Source: Bacteroidota bacterium (GTDB lineage Bacteria > Bacteroidota > Bacteroidia > Chitinophagales > Chitinophagaceae). From it: a DNA stretch of 21,931 nt. Location of the stretch: contig JAEWBT010000086.1 in assembly GCA_023391015.1 (NCBI GenBank), positions 1 through 21,931 on the forward strand, read 5' to 3'. Below are positions 6,509-13,112 of this stretch, one piece after another (position 1 is the first letter of the stretch; each line of letters opens with the position of its first letter). Both the position numbers and the translations under genes were made by a program. The notes under the pieces were generated by a model. The model worked only from the letters and a program-made list of their open reading frames with translations. It was not told the DNA's origin and did not search any database.

Positions 6509-7198
6509 TCAGCTATTCAGTCGGTCGCTTTCCACCACACCGTCGCGGATGCGAACGATGCGGCGGGTGCGCTCGGCAATGTCTTCCTCGTGGGTAACCA
6601 GCACCACTGTATTTCCGGAAGCGTGAATGGCGCTGAAAAGATCCATAATCTCGATGCTGGTTTTGGTATCGAGGTTCCCGGTGGGCTCGTCGGCGAGGAT
6701 AAGGGCCGGATTGTTTATCAGCGCCCGCGCAATGGCTACCCGCTGGCTTTGACCGCCGGAAAGCTCATTGGGCCGGTGGTGCGCCCGGTCGGCCAGTCCC
6801 ACTTTGGCCAGTCCTTCGCGCGCCCGCGCTTCCCGCTCTTTGGCACCTACGCCAGCGTATAAAAGGGGAACGGCTACGTTTTCCCAAGCCGAAAGCCGTG
6901 GCAATAAATTAAACTGCTGAAACACAAACCCGATTTCGCGATTGCGGATGGTGGCCAGCTCGTCATCATCGAGGGTTTTTACGGGTTGGCCGTTGAGTAT
7001 GTAGATTCCGCTATCTGCGGTATCCAGGCAACCAATGATATTCATCAGGGTGCTTTTTCCGGAACCGGACGGGCCCATCAGCGCGACGTATTCGCCGCGG
7101 TCAATGTTCAGGTCAATGCCTTTAAGCACCTGTAGCGCCTGGCTGCCCATGCGGTAGGCTTTCTGAATGCCGGAAAGAGAGATCACTGCGGGCGTCAT
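6509..7198 (-). CDS. ABC transporter ATP-binding protein, LolD/MacB type
   Basis: Cytoplasmic ATPase subunit of the MacB/LolD/FtsE-like family, which drives lipoprotein extraction, export or mechanotransmission with an integral-membrane partner. The 229 aa match family length. Walker A GPSGSGKS is at about 42-49, the Q-loop lies in FVFQQFNLLPRLSAWENV, the signature is LSGGQSQRVAIARAL (Ser where Gln is usual), Walker B plus catalytic Glu is ALILADEPTGNLD, and the H-loop is VLVTHEED. The LLPRLSAWENV segment and the EPTGNLDT ending are typical of this subfamily. No permease gene is adjacent on either side, so the partner is encoded elsewhere. TTCCGGAA occurs at 6613 and in the Walker A codons (7057). 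No promoter element was recognised upstream. Confidence 0.92.
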   Translation of the reverse strand: MTPAVISLSGIQKAYRMGSQALQVLKGIDLNIDRGEYVALMGPSGSGKSTLMNIIGCLDTADSGIYILNGQPVKTLDDDELATIRNREIGFVFQQFNLLPRLSAWENVAVPLLYAGVGAKEREARAREGLAKVGLADRAHHRPNELSGGQSQRVAIARALINNPALILADEPTGNLDTKTSIEIMDLFSAIHASGNTVVLVTHEEDIAERTRRIVRIRDGVVESDRLNS

Positions 7199-7332
7199 GG
7201 GCAGTAAAGTTTCAGACGCCAGGATTCAAAATCCAAATTTCAGGCGGCAAAATCCAAAAGCCACAACCTGTCAAGTCTTTTTTAGGTGCGCAGAATCGCA
7301 TTTACGAAAGCAGCTCTTTCTTCCCAAAAAGA

Positions 7333-7364
7333 AACAGGAATGCCTTTAAAAAGACATTCCTGTT
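7333..7364 (-). terminator. Rho-independent terminator after the SulP-carbonic anhydrase unit
   Basis: Perfect 10-bp arms AACAGGAATG and CATTCCTGTT enclose a 12-base loop that can pair further. On the minus strand the hairpin is followed by TTCTTTTT. It lies 49 bases beyond the carbonic anhydrase stop. The plus strand lacks a T-run, so it serves the minus strand. The rest of 7199-7332 shows only repeat-like AT-rich sequence. Confidence 0.8.
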
Positions 7365-7372
7365 AAACAAAT

Positions 7373-7392
7373 TTTCCGGAAATTTCCGGAAA
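7373..7392. repeat. Tandem pair of TTTCCGGAAA after the carbonic anhydrase gene
   Basis: Two exact copies directly abutting (7373-7382, 7383-7392), beginning 20 bases past the stop codon and just before the terminator hairpin. Because each copy is a palindrome, the pair can fold on itself into a stem of about 9 bp with an AATT loop. Confidence 0.8.
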
Positions 7393-7412
7393 TCAAGCCT
7401 GTTTGAAAGCCC

Positions 7413-8108
7413 TCAGGCAGCAGCGTCAGCAACCGGTACGGCTGCTTTTGAAACCTTCTTGGCAGACTGGCGCGGAACGCTTTCCACCGGCGGATAGAAA
7501 TGGACCACACCGCTATAAAGGTCATACATGGCCGGCACGACGGATACCTCTCCTTTGTCCACCAGCTCGCGAATGATCTCGCTTTCGTCATAGACGCGCT
7601 GGGCATTCAGAATGGCGTTGCGCTTGGAAACATTGCGGTTGAAATCACCGGTTTCGGCTTCGTGCTCGTGGGCCTTCTCATAATCAATGGCCGGCTGAAT
7701 GCGCAACAATACATCCGTAAGATGTCCCAGTTCTACACCTTTCACCGCACCGGCAACGGCACCGCAGTTGGTGTGTCCCATGACCAGAATGAGTTTAGAC
7801 CCCGCAGCGGCCACGGCATATTCCAGCGAGCCAAGAATGGAAGGCATAATGACGTTTCCAGCAAGTCGAATCGAAAAAATATCACCCAGTCCCTGGTCAA
7901 AAATCAGTTCGGCCGCCGTGCGGGAATCCATGCAGGAAAGAATGGCGGCGAAGGGCAGCTGCTGATCGCGGGTCTGGTCGGCCTGCTCACGCAGGTTGTG
8001 CTCAAGGCGTTGGTTGTTGACGAAGCGAAAATTGCCGTTGCGCAGCATTTGCAGGGCAACAGCAGGCGTCAGGTCGGCAGGCCGACGGGTACGGTTGGTA
8101 AAAGGCAT
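7413..8108 (-). CDS. Beta-class carbonic anhydrase
   Basis: Zinc enzyme interconverting CO2 and bicarbonate. The 231 aa contain all beta-class ligands: Cys59 and Asp61-Arg63 in ILSCMDSRT, and His112 and Cys115 in VMGHTNCGAV. The segment FSIRLAGNVI (78-87) is the typical substrate-site strand. No signal peptide, so cytoplasmic. The gene begins 48 bases after the SulP transporter stop on the same strand and has its own terminator downstream, so the two form one unit; SulP-carbonic anhydrase pairs are associated with bicarbonate uptake and use. The C-terminal 20 residues (QSAKKVSKAAVPVADAAA) form a Lys/Ala-rich tail beyond the usual fold. That tail is the one unusual feature. Confidence 0.95.
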   Translation of the reverse strand: MPFTNRTRRPADLTPAVALQMLRNGNFRFVNNQRLEHNLREQADQTRDQQLPFAAILSCMDSRTAAELIFDQGLGDIFSIRLAGNVIMPSILGSLEYAVAAAGSKLILVMGHTNCGAVAGAVKGVELGHLTDVLLRIQPAIDYEKAHEHEAETGDFNRNVSKRNAILNAQRVYDESEIIRELVDKGEVSVVPAMYDLYSGVVHFYPPVESVPRQSAKKVSKAAVPVADAAA

Positions 8109-8156
8109 AAAAAATGTTTTTGGAGGTTTGCGTTCAAAAAGGAGAAATAGGGCCTG

Positions 8157-9806
8157 TCAGGTGCTTTTGGCTTCGGCTTCCGCCAGCTCTTCCAGCAGTG
8201 CGGTGCCTTTTCCGGACGTGCGTACGGGTATCTCGGACCGTTGCCCTAATAAATCGGCCTGGAAAGTCGTGTTGGGTTCCCGCGCCGGCACTTTATAGAC
8301 GTCTTTAAAGCCGATTAGCGAAAGCTTCACAGCCTTCTTTTCCGCCATCACTGCATACTCGCGGATGATTTCCAGCACGTCAAAATCAATGTATTCGGTA
8401 TTGGTCGCGTCCAAAATGACAGCGCTATTTTCCGGAATGGCGTAGAGCGTTTCGCGGATAGAAGCTTTGTTGAGAAAGGAAACTTCCTGCGCCAGTGAGA
8501 GCCGGATCACCTGCCCGTCAGAGTAATTGCTGCGCTGGTAGTAGTAGGGAATGCGCAGGTTTTGGCGCAGGGTATAAAAGATAGCCACGACCAGGCCGAT
8601 GCCCACGCCGGTAAGCAAGTCCGTGAAAACAACACCTACAGTCGTAGCCAAATACGGAACCAGTTGCGGCCAGCCGCCTTCGCGGTACAGGTGGCGGGCA
8701 ATGGCAGGGCGACACAGCCGGAAACCGGTGAAAATAAGAATGGCCGAAAGGCTTGCTTTGGGAATCAGGTTCAGCACTGCGGGCAGGGCTGCAACGCACA
8801 CCAACAGCAGCGCACCGTGAAAAATAGTAGACCGCTTGGAGGTGGCTCCGGCGTTGATGTTGGCCGAAGACCGCACGATAACCGAAGTGATGGGCAATCC
8901 GCCGAGTAGCCCGGAAACGATGTTGCCGATGCCCTGAGCACGCAGTTCGGCATTGCCGGAAGTATTGCGCTTCATAGGATCGAGCTTATCGGTGGCTTCA
9001 ATGCACAGCAGGGTTTCGATGGACGCTACGGCGGCAATAATCATTCCGGTAATCCAAACCTGGCTGTTGCCAAAACCGGAAAAATCGGGGCTGGTAAACT
9101 GGGCAAAGAAATCGCTGAAGTGCTCCGGAACCGGCAGACTTACAAGATGCGTAGCTGCAAGTGCCCAGGTGGAGTCTCCTGCTTTCAACACTTCGTTGAT
9201 GCCCACACCCATCAGCACCACCAGCAGGCCGGTGGGTACCATTTTATATTTCCGGAAAGGACCCAGCCACAACGCCAGGAGCGCTATGCCCAGCAATGAG
9301 ATAACAAGAGCCGCCGGCTGTATGTTTTGGATGTGATCTGCAAGATTGTCCCAATGGAAGCCGGTTTCGCCTTCGCTCAGCTTGGTGGTAGAAAAGCCGA
9401 TTGCGTTGGGAATTTCCTTGATAACAATGGTAATGCCGATACCGGCCAGCATCCCTTCAATCACAGCCGAGGGGAAATAAAGCGCCAGTCCGCCGGCCTT
9501 GGCCAGGCCCAGCAATAGCTGGAAAACGCCTGCCAGTATGACGGCACAAAGGAAAATTTCAAAACTCCCCAGCGTAGCAAGAGCACTTACGACAATGGCA
9601 ATCAGACCGGCAGCCGGACCGCTCACGCTGAGCTGGCTGTGGCTGAAAGCCCCGATAATAATACCACCAATGACACCAGCAACCACCCCCGCAAAAAGCG
9701 GTGCGCCGGACGCCTGCGCAATGCCCAGGCATAAGGGCAGCGCAATTAAAAACACAATAAGGCCTGCAAGGAGGTCCTTGCTTAAAGAAGGCTTTGAAAC
9801 AGACAT
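8157..9806 (-). CDS. SulP/SLC26-family anion transporter with STAS domain (probable bicarbonate transporter)
   Basis: Inner-membrane anion transporter. From ATG 9806 the product has 549 aa: MSVSKPSLSKDLLAGLIVFL opens directly into the first membrane helix, in the way SulP proteins do. About 10-14 hydrophobic segments fill residues 10-420, including SGPAAGLIAIVVSALATLG and the conserved region around SIETLLCIEATDKLDPMKRNTSGNAELRAQG. A C-terminal STAS domain (about 435-530) has LSFLNKAS-like and VILDATNTEYIDFDVLEII segments. A longer ATG start (9857) would add 17 residues without family character. SulP members carry sulfate, bicarbonate or dicarboxylates; the following beta-carbonic anhydrase makes bicarbonate the most likely substrate (inference). 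TTTCCGGAAA at 9249-9258 encodes FRK in a loop. Confidence 0.92.
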   Translation of the reverse strand: MSVSKPSLSKDLLAGLIVFLIALPLCLGIAQASGAPLFAGVVAGVIGGIIIGAFSHSQLSVSGPAAGLIAIVVSALATLGSFEIFLCAVILAGVFQLLLGLAKAGGLALYFPSAVIEGMLAGIGITIVIKEIPNAIGFSTTKLSEGETGFHWDNLADHIQNIQPAALVISLLGIALLALWLGPFRKYKMVPTGLLVVLMGVGINEVLKAGDSTWALAATHLVSLPVPEHFSDFFAQFTSPDFSGFGNSQVWITGMIIAAVASIETLLCIEATDKLDPMKRNTSGNAELRAQGIGNIVSGLLGGLPITSVIVRSSANINAGATSKRSTIFHGALLLVCVAALPAVLNLIPKASLSAILIFTGFRLCRPAIARHLYREGGWPQLVPYLATTVGVVFTDLLTGVGIGLVVAIFYTLRQNLRIPYYYQRSNYSDGQVIRLSLAQEVSFLNKASIRETLYAIPENSAVILDATNTEYIDFDVLEIIREYAVMAEKKAVKLSLIGFKDVYKVPAREPNTTFQADLLGQRSEIPVRTSGKGTALLEELAEAEAKST

Positions 9807-9902
9807 AAAACCAAGGGTTGGGCAGCGCCAGGTTTCCCCTAAAAAAAGAAAACCCAATGTTGCAATGACAGATAGAAATACGCGCTTACAAACGCAGCCC
9901 GA

Positions 9903-9930
9903 CCGGATGTTTTTATTAAAAAACGTCCGG
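9903..9930. repeat. AT-cored 12-bp inverted repeat between the small exported gene and sulP
   Basis: CCGGATGTTTTT (9903-9914) pairs with AAAAACGTCCGG (9919-9930), one wobble, with a 4-base loop. It lies about 10 bases past the stop of the minus-strand small exported-protein gene and 97 bases before sulP. The T-run is inside the stem, not after it, so it is an unusual terminator at best; it could be a 3'-end hairpin or a 5' leader structure of sulP. Confidence 0.45.
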
Positions 9931-9939
9931 ACAGCCGGT

Positions 9940-10254
9940 TTAAACCCCTTGGTTGGGCGGCGGCGTTTCTATGTCATGGGCCCTGTTTCCCGGCATGCGG
10001 CACCCCGGATCGCCCCACTGAGAATCCGGCAGCCCATAAAAAGGCGCAGTTACGACAGCGGCGGGCGGCTGGTGTAGGGAAAGGATAAAATGCGGAATCT
10101 CGTCTTCCAGCATCGTGGCCGGATTCAGAACCGGAATGTCATCCGGGTTTACGTCGCTTTTATCAATGCAGACGGCTACCGCCTTCACCCGTACCGAGTG
10201 CGGAAGGCATTGAAAGCCAAGCAGCAAGATCAGCAATAACGAAACCAGTCGCAT
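9940..10254 (-). CDS. Small exported protein of unknown function
   Basis: 104 aa with a convincing signal peptide, MRLVSLLLILLLGFQCLPHS. The mature part is Pro- and acid-rich (VNPDDIPVLNPATMLEDEIP) and ends in PPPNQGV, with single Cys residues at 29 and 84. No lipobox is obvious. I do not recognise a family. An exact TATTTTTG -7 element ends 8 bases before the ATG, which supports it being a real gene. It lies upstream of sulP on the same strand, separated by a 133-base spacer with an inverted repeat, so co-transcription is possible but not shown. Confidence 0.6.
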   Translation of the reverse strand: MRLVSLLLILLLGFQCLPHSVRVKAVAVCIDKSDVNPDDIPVLNPATMLEDEIPHFILSLHQPPAAVVTAPFYGLPDSQWGDPGCRMPGNRAHDIETPPPNQGV

Positions 10255-10262
10255 GAATGGGC

Positions 10263-10270
10263 CAAAAATA
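10263..10270 (-). promoter_or_regulatory. -7 element TATTTTTG before the small exported-protein gene
   Basis: Exact TAnnTTTG match on the minus strand, 8 bases from the ATG, giving a very short leader. It is identical to the element before the TPR gene. Confidence 0.5.
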
Positions 10271-10367
10271 AGCGCCGCTCTCTACAAATGCCTGTTTAAA
10301 AAATCCTAAACCGCTCGTGGCTTTTTCCCGGAAACAGCTTAGGTGTGGCCTAGCCAGAGCCGAATTG

Positions 10368-10399
10368 AAAAAGGGATGCACCTTGTTGGCGCATCCCTT
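10368..10399 (-). terminator. Rho-independent terminator after the T9SS-protein gene
   Basis: The minus-strand stem AAGGGATGCGCC pairs with GGTGCATCCCTT (one G-U) around an AACAA loop, followed by TTTTTC. It is 45 bases past the stop, and the tandem TTTCCGGAAA pair lies between them, the same order as after the carbonic anhydrase gene. Confidence 0.85.
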
Positions 10400-10409
10400 G
10401 GGGAAAGAT

Positions 10410-10429
10410 TTTCCGGAAATTTCCGGAAA
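10410..10429. repeat. Tandem pair of TTTCCGGAAA after the T9SS-protein gene
   Basis: Two abutting exact copies (10410-10419, 10420-10429), beginning 14 bases past the stop codon and followed by the terminator. Fold potential is as for the 7373 pair. Confidence 0.8.
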
Positions 10430-10443
10430 TAAAGACATTGTTC

Positions 10444-11454
10444 TTAGCGAACCGACAGCTTAGCGGTACCGGCAAAAGAACCTTGCGCTACGCGCACGAG
10501 GTACATTCCGGTAGCCAAGGCGGTGTTCGCTACTGGCAGCACAACGGTTTCACCTTTAGCGGCGGTGTTTTCAGTAGCAGCAACTACGCGGCCCGCGAGG
10601 TCGGTAACGGTAACCGTGTAAGCGCCGTTTTCCGGAGCGGTAAAGGTGGCTTTCACGTCGTTGACAACGCCGTTACCCAGCAGGGTCAGCGGCAGATTGT
10701 TGGCAGCAGTGTTGGAGACGCCTTGAGCAGTGGTGAAGACAACGTTCATATCGTCGATAGCCAGACCGTCATCAGAACCAACGATATTCTTGTCTTTCAG
10801 GCGGAAATACAAATTGCCGTTATTCGGAACGTTCAAGGTGATGGTAGCCGTCATCAGGCGGGAATTGATCGGCAGGTTGCCATCCAGGCTATTTCCGGAA
10901 TTGTTGCTGGCCACTGTTACAATAGAGCTCATCATCAGCGCCGGAACATCCGTCCAGTTGGCAGAGGTTGTATCATCAATACCAGTAGCCGTTGTGCTGT
11001 ATTCAAACAGGGTGGTATCGGGGCGGGAGGCAGTATCGCCTACGCGCCATTGCTCCATTTTGTAGGAAACGGTTGCGCTTTGCAGCGTGCCGCCGGTCGT
11101 GTTCCGGAACTTCACGCCAAAGGTAGAATACAGGCTGTTGGAAGCCAGCGAACCCAGCGCGCGGTCGGCCGAGCCGGCAGTACCATAGCTATAGGTGTCG
11201 CCGTTGTTGGTAGAACCGTTGCCCGCGCGATATTTATTATCGTTGGTCGGTGTGCTGGTTCCGGTGTAAACCTCAGCAATAGACCAGCCGTTCGGAAGGG
11301 TTGTGCCGCCGGTAGTTTGGGTAGTAGCCGAGTCGAGGCCGTTAAAATCCTGGTTGTAAATCAGACCAGTACCGTTGGTGATGTCCACCTGCTGAGCAGA
11401 AGCAGTCATGCCTGCAAAGACAACTGCAGAAAGAAGGAGTAATGTTTTTTTCAT
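10444..11454 (-). CDS. Secreted protein with T9SS type A C-terminal sorting domain
   Basis: 336 aa. Signal peptide MKKTLLLLSAVVFAGMTASAQ. Residues about 30-235 form a beta-rich extracellular module: GLIYNQDFNGLD, then a Gly/Asn/Thr-rich NDNKYRAGNGSTNNGDTYSYG segment, then ADRALGSLASNSLYSTFGVKFRN and YKMEQWRVG. This EQWR/DRALGSL module is recurrent in secreted proteins of Bacteroidota and other environmental bacteria, often next to extracellular nucleases or hydrolases; its ligand is unknown. Residues about 250-336 are a typical T9SS sorting domain (NGAYTVTVTDLAGRVV, LATGMYLVRV, ending KLSVR). It therefore crosses the outer membrane and is anchored or released at the surface. It follows the DUF5689 gene, but a strong terminator between them suggests its own transcript. 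Confidence 0.88.
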   Translation of the reverse strand: MKKTLLLLSAVVFAGMTASAQQVDITNGTGLIYNQDFNGLDSATTQTTGGTTLPNGWSIAEVYTGTSTPTNDNKYRAGNGSTNNGDTYSYGTAGSADRALGSLASNSLYSTFGVKFRNTTGGTLQSATVSYKMEQWRVGDTASRPDTTLFEYSTTATGIDDTTSANWTDVPALMMSSIVTVASNNSGNSLDGNLPINSRLMTATITLNVPNNGNLYFRLKDKNIVGSDDGLAIDDMNVVFTTAQGVSNTAANNLPLTLLGNGVVNDVKATFTAPENGAYTVTVTDLAGRVVAATENTAAKGETVVLPVANTALATGMYLVRVAQGSFAGTAKLSVR

Positions 11455-11483
11455 AAAGAAAAGGATTAAAGAAGATTTGAGTG

Positions 11484-11491
11484 CAAAGATG
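11484..11491 (-). promoter_or_regulatory. Possible -7 element CATCTTTG before the T9SS-protein gene
   Basis: One change from TAnnTTTG, about 30 bases before the ATG. With the terminator at 11548-11590 upstream, this gene needs its own promoter, so the element is plausible. Confidence 0.35.
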
Positions 11492-11547
11492 CGGTAAATC
11501 CCGCGTATTTTAAATGCCGGCGGCCCAACTTCATAATAAGTTCATCT

Positions 11548-11590
11548 AAAAAAGAAAAAGCACCCGCCTGCAAGGAGGCGAGTGCTTTTT
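11548..11590 (-). terminator. Rho-independent terminator after the DUF5689 lipoprotein gene
   Basis: Minus-strand stem AAAAAGCACTCGCC / GGCGGGTGCTTTTT (one G-T pair) with an 8-base loop, followed by CTTTTTT. It lies 28 bases past the stop. T-runs on both sides would allow it to act in both directions, but no plus-strand gene reads into it. Confidence 0.85.
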
Positions 11591-11618
11591 GAACGAAAGA
11601 AAGAAGCCGGATGGAATT

Positions 11619-13022
11619 TTAGTTTTTGCTGATCTTCACGTCATCTACTTCCCAGGTCGTTGTCTTATCGTCGGTGGTGCCGGGCTGGTCGCTGCCCACA
11701 TACTTCCAGGCAATCCAGACGTTGCCGCTACCAAAGACCGCCAACGAGATATCGCCACTTGCCAGAAACGGACCAAAGCCGGTAGCATTGCTGGTTGGAG
11801 TGGCAAAGGTTAATGGCGTCCATACCGTGGTATTTACATCGCCGGTAAAGTTGTTGGTAGCCATCAATTGCAGGGTAGCGCCATTGTCGAATCCGCGGGC
11901 CGACTTAAACGAAAGCCGTGGATTGACAGCGCCACTCAGGTTGACAGATGGGGTAACGAGCCAGCTCACTACATTGGTCTCATTGCTGCCAAAGGCACTG
12001 ATGCGTGCATACGGGTTGTTGGTGCTGCCGGAATTCGAGTACTTCCACTTCTGCGTGCCAAATTGGGCAATATTGGCCCAGCCTGCCAGCGCAATATCGC
12101 CGGAGGTAGCACCATTGAAGTCTTCAGCCAGCAGCACAACGCCTGGTGTTGGCGGCGGTGTATTGTTTTCGCAACGCGGACCGCCAAATTTCACGTCCAT
12201 CGTGTCGCGGATCAGCAGCTGCGGCGTTTTATTGGTGCCGGAAACATTCACAAAAACGGTGTAAATACCGGTAATATCGCCGTTGCCACGCGGCAGTTGA
12301 TAGGTATGGAAGTCGGCGTAGTTGCTGGTCCGAACGACCATAGCAGCGGTGGAACCGGCGCAGGTCTGGATGTTGCGGTTGGTGGTGGCCGTCGGCTCGG
12401 TGTACATTTTGCCGGTATCTGCAAACTGAACGCCTTTGATCGTAATGAGGCGGTTGAGCAGCTGCTCATCAGCACCTAAAGTGAAATTGCGCACCGCGTC
12501 AAAATCCACCACGGTGTCTTTAGCTGCATAGCCCACATTGGCTTTCACGATGTGCTCGTCAATCTTGCTACCGGCCAATCCCTGCGAAGCTTTGCGATCA
12601 TCCACGCCCATACCCAAAACCGGCGTGCCGCCGTTGTAGCTCAGCATCATGCCTTTCAGCTTGATGTAGATTTTGCGGCCCACGGGATAATTGGCATACA
12701 ACCGGTAGTCGTCGATGTTGATGGCAATGCCGCCGGTGCTGTCCTGCACCACAATCTGCTTGTAGAAGTTGCCGGATTTGTCATTGGCAATCACGATTGC
12801 GGCGGCGGTCAGGTTGGAATCAATCCGCATCGTATCATCACCACTGCCGTTGGGCGAATACGGGCCGTTCATCGCCTTCAGCTCGCGGATGGTAATATTC
12901 ACCGGCAGATTGGGGTCATAATTAGAGGTGTCGGGCGGCGCATCATTGGGTTGCTTTACGCAGGCAGAAAAAGTAAGACCGGCGCTGAGCAGCAGTAAAA
13001 GACCAGAACGAAAACGTTTCAT
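11619..13022 (-). CDS. DUF5689 surface lipoprotein with C-terminal choice-of-anchor J domain
   Basis: 467 aa from ATG 13022: MKRFRSGLLLLLSAGLTFSAC is a lipoprotein signal with lipobox FSAC (Cys21). Residues about 38-280 match DUF5689: the VNITIRELKAM opening, then SGNFYKQIVVQDSTGGIAI, whose pattern (NFY...QD.TGGI.I) is that of an OB-fold of the YhcR type. OB-folds often bind nucleic acid. Residues about 296-467 are a choice-of-anchor J jelly-roll module (LLAEDFNG, WANIAQ, SWLVTPSVNLSG, WEVDDVKISKN). A longer ORF start at 13070 would hide the lipobox, so ATG 13022 is preferred. It lies 91 bases downstream of the TonB receptor gene. I infer that it binds the receptor's substrate at the cell surface, taking the place a SusD protein holds in glycan systems. 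Confidence 0.85.
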   Translation of the reverse strand: MKRFRSGLLLLLSAGLTFSACVKQPNDAPPDTSNYDPNLPVNITIRELKAMNGPYSPNGSGDDTMRIDSNLTAAAIVIANDKSGNFYKQIVVQDSTGGIAINIDDYRLYANYPVGRKIYIKLKGMMLSYNGGTPVLGMGVDDRKASQGLAGSKIDEHIVKANVGYAAKDTVVDFDAVRNFTLGADEQLLNRLITIKGVQFADTGKMYTEPTATTNRNIQTCAGSTAAMVVRTSNYADFHTYQLPRGNGDITGIYTVFVNVSGTNKTPQLLIRDTMDVKFGGPRCENNTPPPTPGVVLLAEDFNGATSGDIALAGWANIAQFGTQKWKYSNSGSTNNPYARISAFGSNETNVVSWLVTPSVNLSGAVNPRLSFKSARGFDNGATLQLMATNNFTGDVNTTVWTPLTFATPTSNATGFGPFLASGDISLAVFGSGNVWIAWKYVGSDQPGTTDDKTTTWEVDDVKISKN

Positions 13023-13090
13023 GAGTTTCTTAAAAAAAGAGGTGAAAGGCAGTCGACAGAGCGGCTGCAAAGTGTGTTTTTGAGGAGATT

Positions 13091-13111
13091 TTTCCGGAAA
13101 ATTTCCGGAAA
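13091..13111. repeat. Tandem pair of TTTCCGGAAA right after the TonB-receptor stop
   Basis: Two exact copies (13091-13100, 13102-13111) separated by one A; the second ends one base before the stop codon at 13113. Unlike the other two pairs, no T-tailed terminator follows before the next gene, so read-through into the lipoprotein gene is likely. Confidence 0.8.
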
Positions 13112-13112
13112 C

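Noticed and set aside
10163..10438. Minus-strand open frame (91 aa) overlapping the small exported gene
   Set aside because: It runs through the terminator of the T9SS gene and overlaps a better-supported gene with a signal peptide and exact -7 element.
7373..13111. CRISPR array or insertion-sequence ends based on repeated TTTCCGGAAA
   Set aside because: No regular spacers, only 10-base units, often singly within genes, and no cas or transposase genes in the window.
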